Of a stretch of DNA of 6,528 nt, positions 5,570-6,528 are shown piece by piece (the first letter of the stretch is position 1; each line of letters starts with the position of its first letter). The position numbers were made by a program, and so were the translations under genes. The notes under the pieces were generated by a model. The model made no database searches and was not told the origin of the DNA. It worked only from the letters and a program-made list of their open reading frames with translations. The stretch lies in assembly GCA_902795675.1 (NCBI GenBank), contig CADBLZ010000095.1, forward strand, positions 1 through 6,528. The letters are read 5' to 3'. This stretch comes from an uncultured Erysipelotrichaceae bacterium. GTDB lineage: Bacteria > Bacillota_I > Bacilli_A > RF39 > UBA660.

Positions 5570-5630
5570 GTTCATAAATTAGGGTGGTACCGCGGAATAT
5601 ATTTCGTCCCTTAGTTTATGAACTTTTTTT
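5570..5630 (+). terminator. T-box controlled terminator
   Basis: GTTCATAAA (5570-5578) pairs with TTTATGAAC (5615-5623), giving 9 bp followed by seven T at 5624-5630. The stem encloses the whole antiterminator instead of using a separate downstream copy of AGGGACG. The 5' arm can alternatively pair upstream (TATGA 5561-5565 with TCATA 5572-5576), which may be the switch. It may also end transcripts that read through from the surface protein gene. Confidence 0.8.
5581..5611 (+). promoter_or_regulatory. T-box antiterminator
   Basis: Helix A1 pairs AGGG (5581-5584) with CCCT (5608-5611). The 7-base bulge TGGTACC (5585-5591) is fully canonical. Helix A2 pairs GCG (5592-5594) with CGT (5605-5607), and the following G and two A can pair with TTT to close an AT-rich loop. 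Uncharged tRNA would stabilise this element through the bulge. Confidence 0.85.
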
Positions 5631-5645
5631 ATTGGAGGAATTAAA

Positions 5646-6528
5646 ATGGAAAAAATGACATGTTATGAAGATTTAAAATGGAGAGGTTTAGTTCAAGATA
5701 TCAGTAGTGAAGACTTAATTGACAAACTAGATAATGGTCAATTAACATTCTATATTGGTACAGACCCAACTGCTGACTCAATGCATATTGGTCATTACTC
5801 ATCTTTCCTAATCTCAAAAAGACTAGCTAAATTTGGTCATAAACCAATCTTACTAGTTGGTGGAGCAACAGGTTTAATTGGTGACCCTAAACCAGATGCA
5901 GAACGTCCTATAATTAGTAAAGAAGAAGTAGAACACAATATTGCTGGTTTAACTAAACAAGCAAAAGAAATATTTGGTTTTGAAGTAGTTAATAACTACG
6001 ACTGGACTAAAGACTTAACTATTATCGACTTCTTAAGAGACTATGGCAAATACTTTAATGTTAACTACATGTTAGCTAAAGACCACGTAAAATCAAGAAT
6101 GGATGTAGGTATTACTTATGCTGAATTTAGTTACATGATTCTACAAGCGTTAGACTTCTTACATCTATATGAAGATAAAGGTGTAACACTTCAAGTTGCT
6201 GGTTCAGACCAATGGGGTAATATTACATCTGGTATTGAACTAGTAAGAAAAAAACTAGATAAAGAAGTATATGGTTTAGTAATGCCTCTAGTAACTGACT
6301 CTCAAGGTAAGAAGTTTGGTAAAACTGAAGGTAATGCCTTATGGTTAGATGAAAATAAAACTTCAAGTTATGAATTATATCAATATTGTTTAAATCTAGA
6401 AGACTCAATGATTATTGATTACTTAAAGAAATTAACATTCCTAACTAAAGAAGAGATAGAAGCAATTGAAAAAGAACATAATGAAACTCCTGAAAAGAGA
6501 ATTGCTCAAAAAGCTTTAGCTAAATCAA
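5646..6528 (+). CDS. tyrS: Tyrosyl-tRNA synthetase (partial, runs off the right edge)
   Basis: This class I synthetase activates tyrosine with ATP and charges tRNA-Tyr in the cytoplasm. The window holds 294 codons and no stop; full-length bacterial enzymes have about 400-420 residues, so the C-terminal S4-like tRNA-binding domain is missing. The class I signature HIGH is at residues 47-50 after GTDPT (38-42). GGATGLIGDP is at 72-81. The tyrosine pocket is visible as Y158 to D170 (YAEFSYMILQALD) and GSDQWGN (186-192). The KMSKS-equivalent loop KFGKT is at 223-227, the form typical of bacterial TyrRS. All expected active-site motifs are present. The ATG is chosen because GGAGG lies 7 bases upstream; the ATG at 5655 has no such site. 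Expression is set by the T-box leader directly before it, and the UAC specifier agrees with the enzyme. Confidence 0.97.
   Translation, partial: MEKMTCYEDLKWRGLVQDISSEDLIDKLDNGQLTFYIGTDPTADSMHIGHYSSFLISKRLAKFGHKPILLVGGATGLIGDPKPDAERPIISKEEVEHNIAGLTKQAKEIFGFEVVNNYDWTKDLTIIDFLRDYGKYFNVNYMLAKDHVKSRMDVGITYAEFSYMILQALDFLHLYEDKGVTLQVAGSDQWGNITSGIELVRKKLDKEVYGLVMPLVTDSQGKKFGKTEGNALWLDENKTSSYELYQYCLNLEDSMIIDYLKKLTFLTKEEIEAIEKEHNETPEKRIAQKALAKS

Larger units (their letters stand above)
5497..5630 (+). promoter_or_regulatory. T-box riboswitch (tyrosine) controlling tyrS, unusually short
   Basis: This leader senses uncharged tRNA-Tyr and allows transcription into tyrS when tyrosine charging is low. The canonical T-box motif AGGGTGGTACCGCG is at 5581-5594. 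Its TGGT (5585-5588) can pair with the ACCA end of tRNA-Tyr. The candidate specifier codon is TAC at 5517-5519, followed by a purine as usual, and it matches the downstream gene. Stem I would be tiny: TTAG at 5500-5503 can pair with CTAA at 5530-5533. TGATGA on one side and CTGGAG on the other resemble a kink-turn, and a few pairs close a loop that shows the TAC. Two further 4-bp pairings, 5534-5537 with 5545-5548 and 5540-5543 with 5551-5554, would form an H-type pseudoknot in the place of Stem IIA/B. Class and target are secure; the fold upstream of the T-box motif is my hand reading. Confidence 0.93.

Noticed and set aside
6223..6408. Open frame of 61 codons on the - strand
   Set aside because: It lies inside tyrS across the KFGKT loop region; the + strand reading is clearly the real gene.

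Overview
The window is AT-rich and every supported gene lies on the + strand. It looks like a low-GC Bacillota chromosome of the Bacilli or Mollicutes-relative kind. The evidence is the strong Shine-Dalgarno sites, the consensus sigma-A promoters with extended -10 elements, the U-tailed terminators, a T-box leader before tyrS, and YtxH and DUF948-like proteins. All eight tryptophan codons I can read are TGG and no gene uses TGA as a stop, so the standard code fits, although the window does not test how TGA is read.

Bases 1-714: the last codons of an unidentified upstream gene overlap the start of trmB (tRNA m7G46 methyltransferase). trmB ends in a terminator whose stem contains its own stop codon. 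Bases 730-3444: a promoter starts a compact four-gene operon that also ends in a terminator overlapping its last stop codon. It encodes a lipoprotein, a long acidic and mostly disordered protein with a few conserved-looking islands, a DUF948-like single-pass membrane protein with a heptad coiled coil, and a YtxH-family membrane protein. This looks like a cell-envelope module built around the membrane surface; its function is not known to me.

Bases 3453-5457: a separate strong promoter drives a large surface protein. It has a signal peptide, a six-cysteine region, a polyglycine linker, about four cadherin-like beta-sandwich repeats, a C-terminal membrane anchor and a short cytoplasmic tail. 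Bases 5463-5645: a promoter and a very compact T-box riboswitch with a UAC (Tyr) specifier, a possible H-type pseudoknot, a canonical antiterminator with a UGGU bulge, and a terminator. It controls tyrS, tyrosyl-tRNA synthetase, which runs off the right edge after 294 codons.

The most unusual element is the T-box. Only about 84 nt separate the predicted transcription start from the T-box motif, which is too little for a normal long Stem I, yet it is followed by a transcription terminator. The second point of interest is the envelope operon with its acidic disordered protein. No CRISPR array, tRNA, rRNA, insertion sequence or phage gene is visible, and no gene-free stretch exceeds 300 bases.
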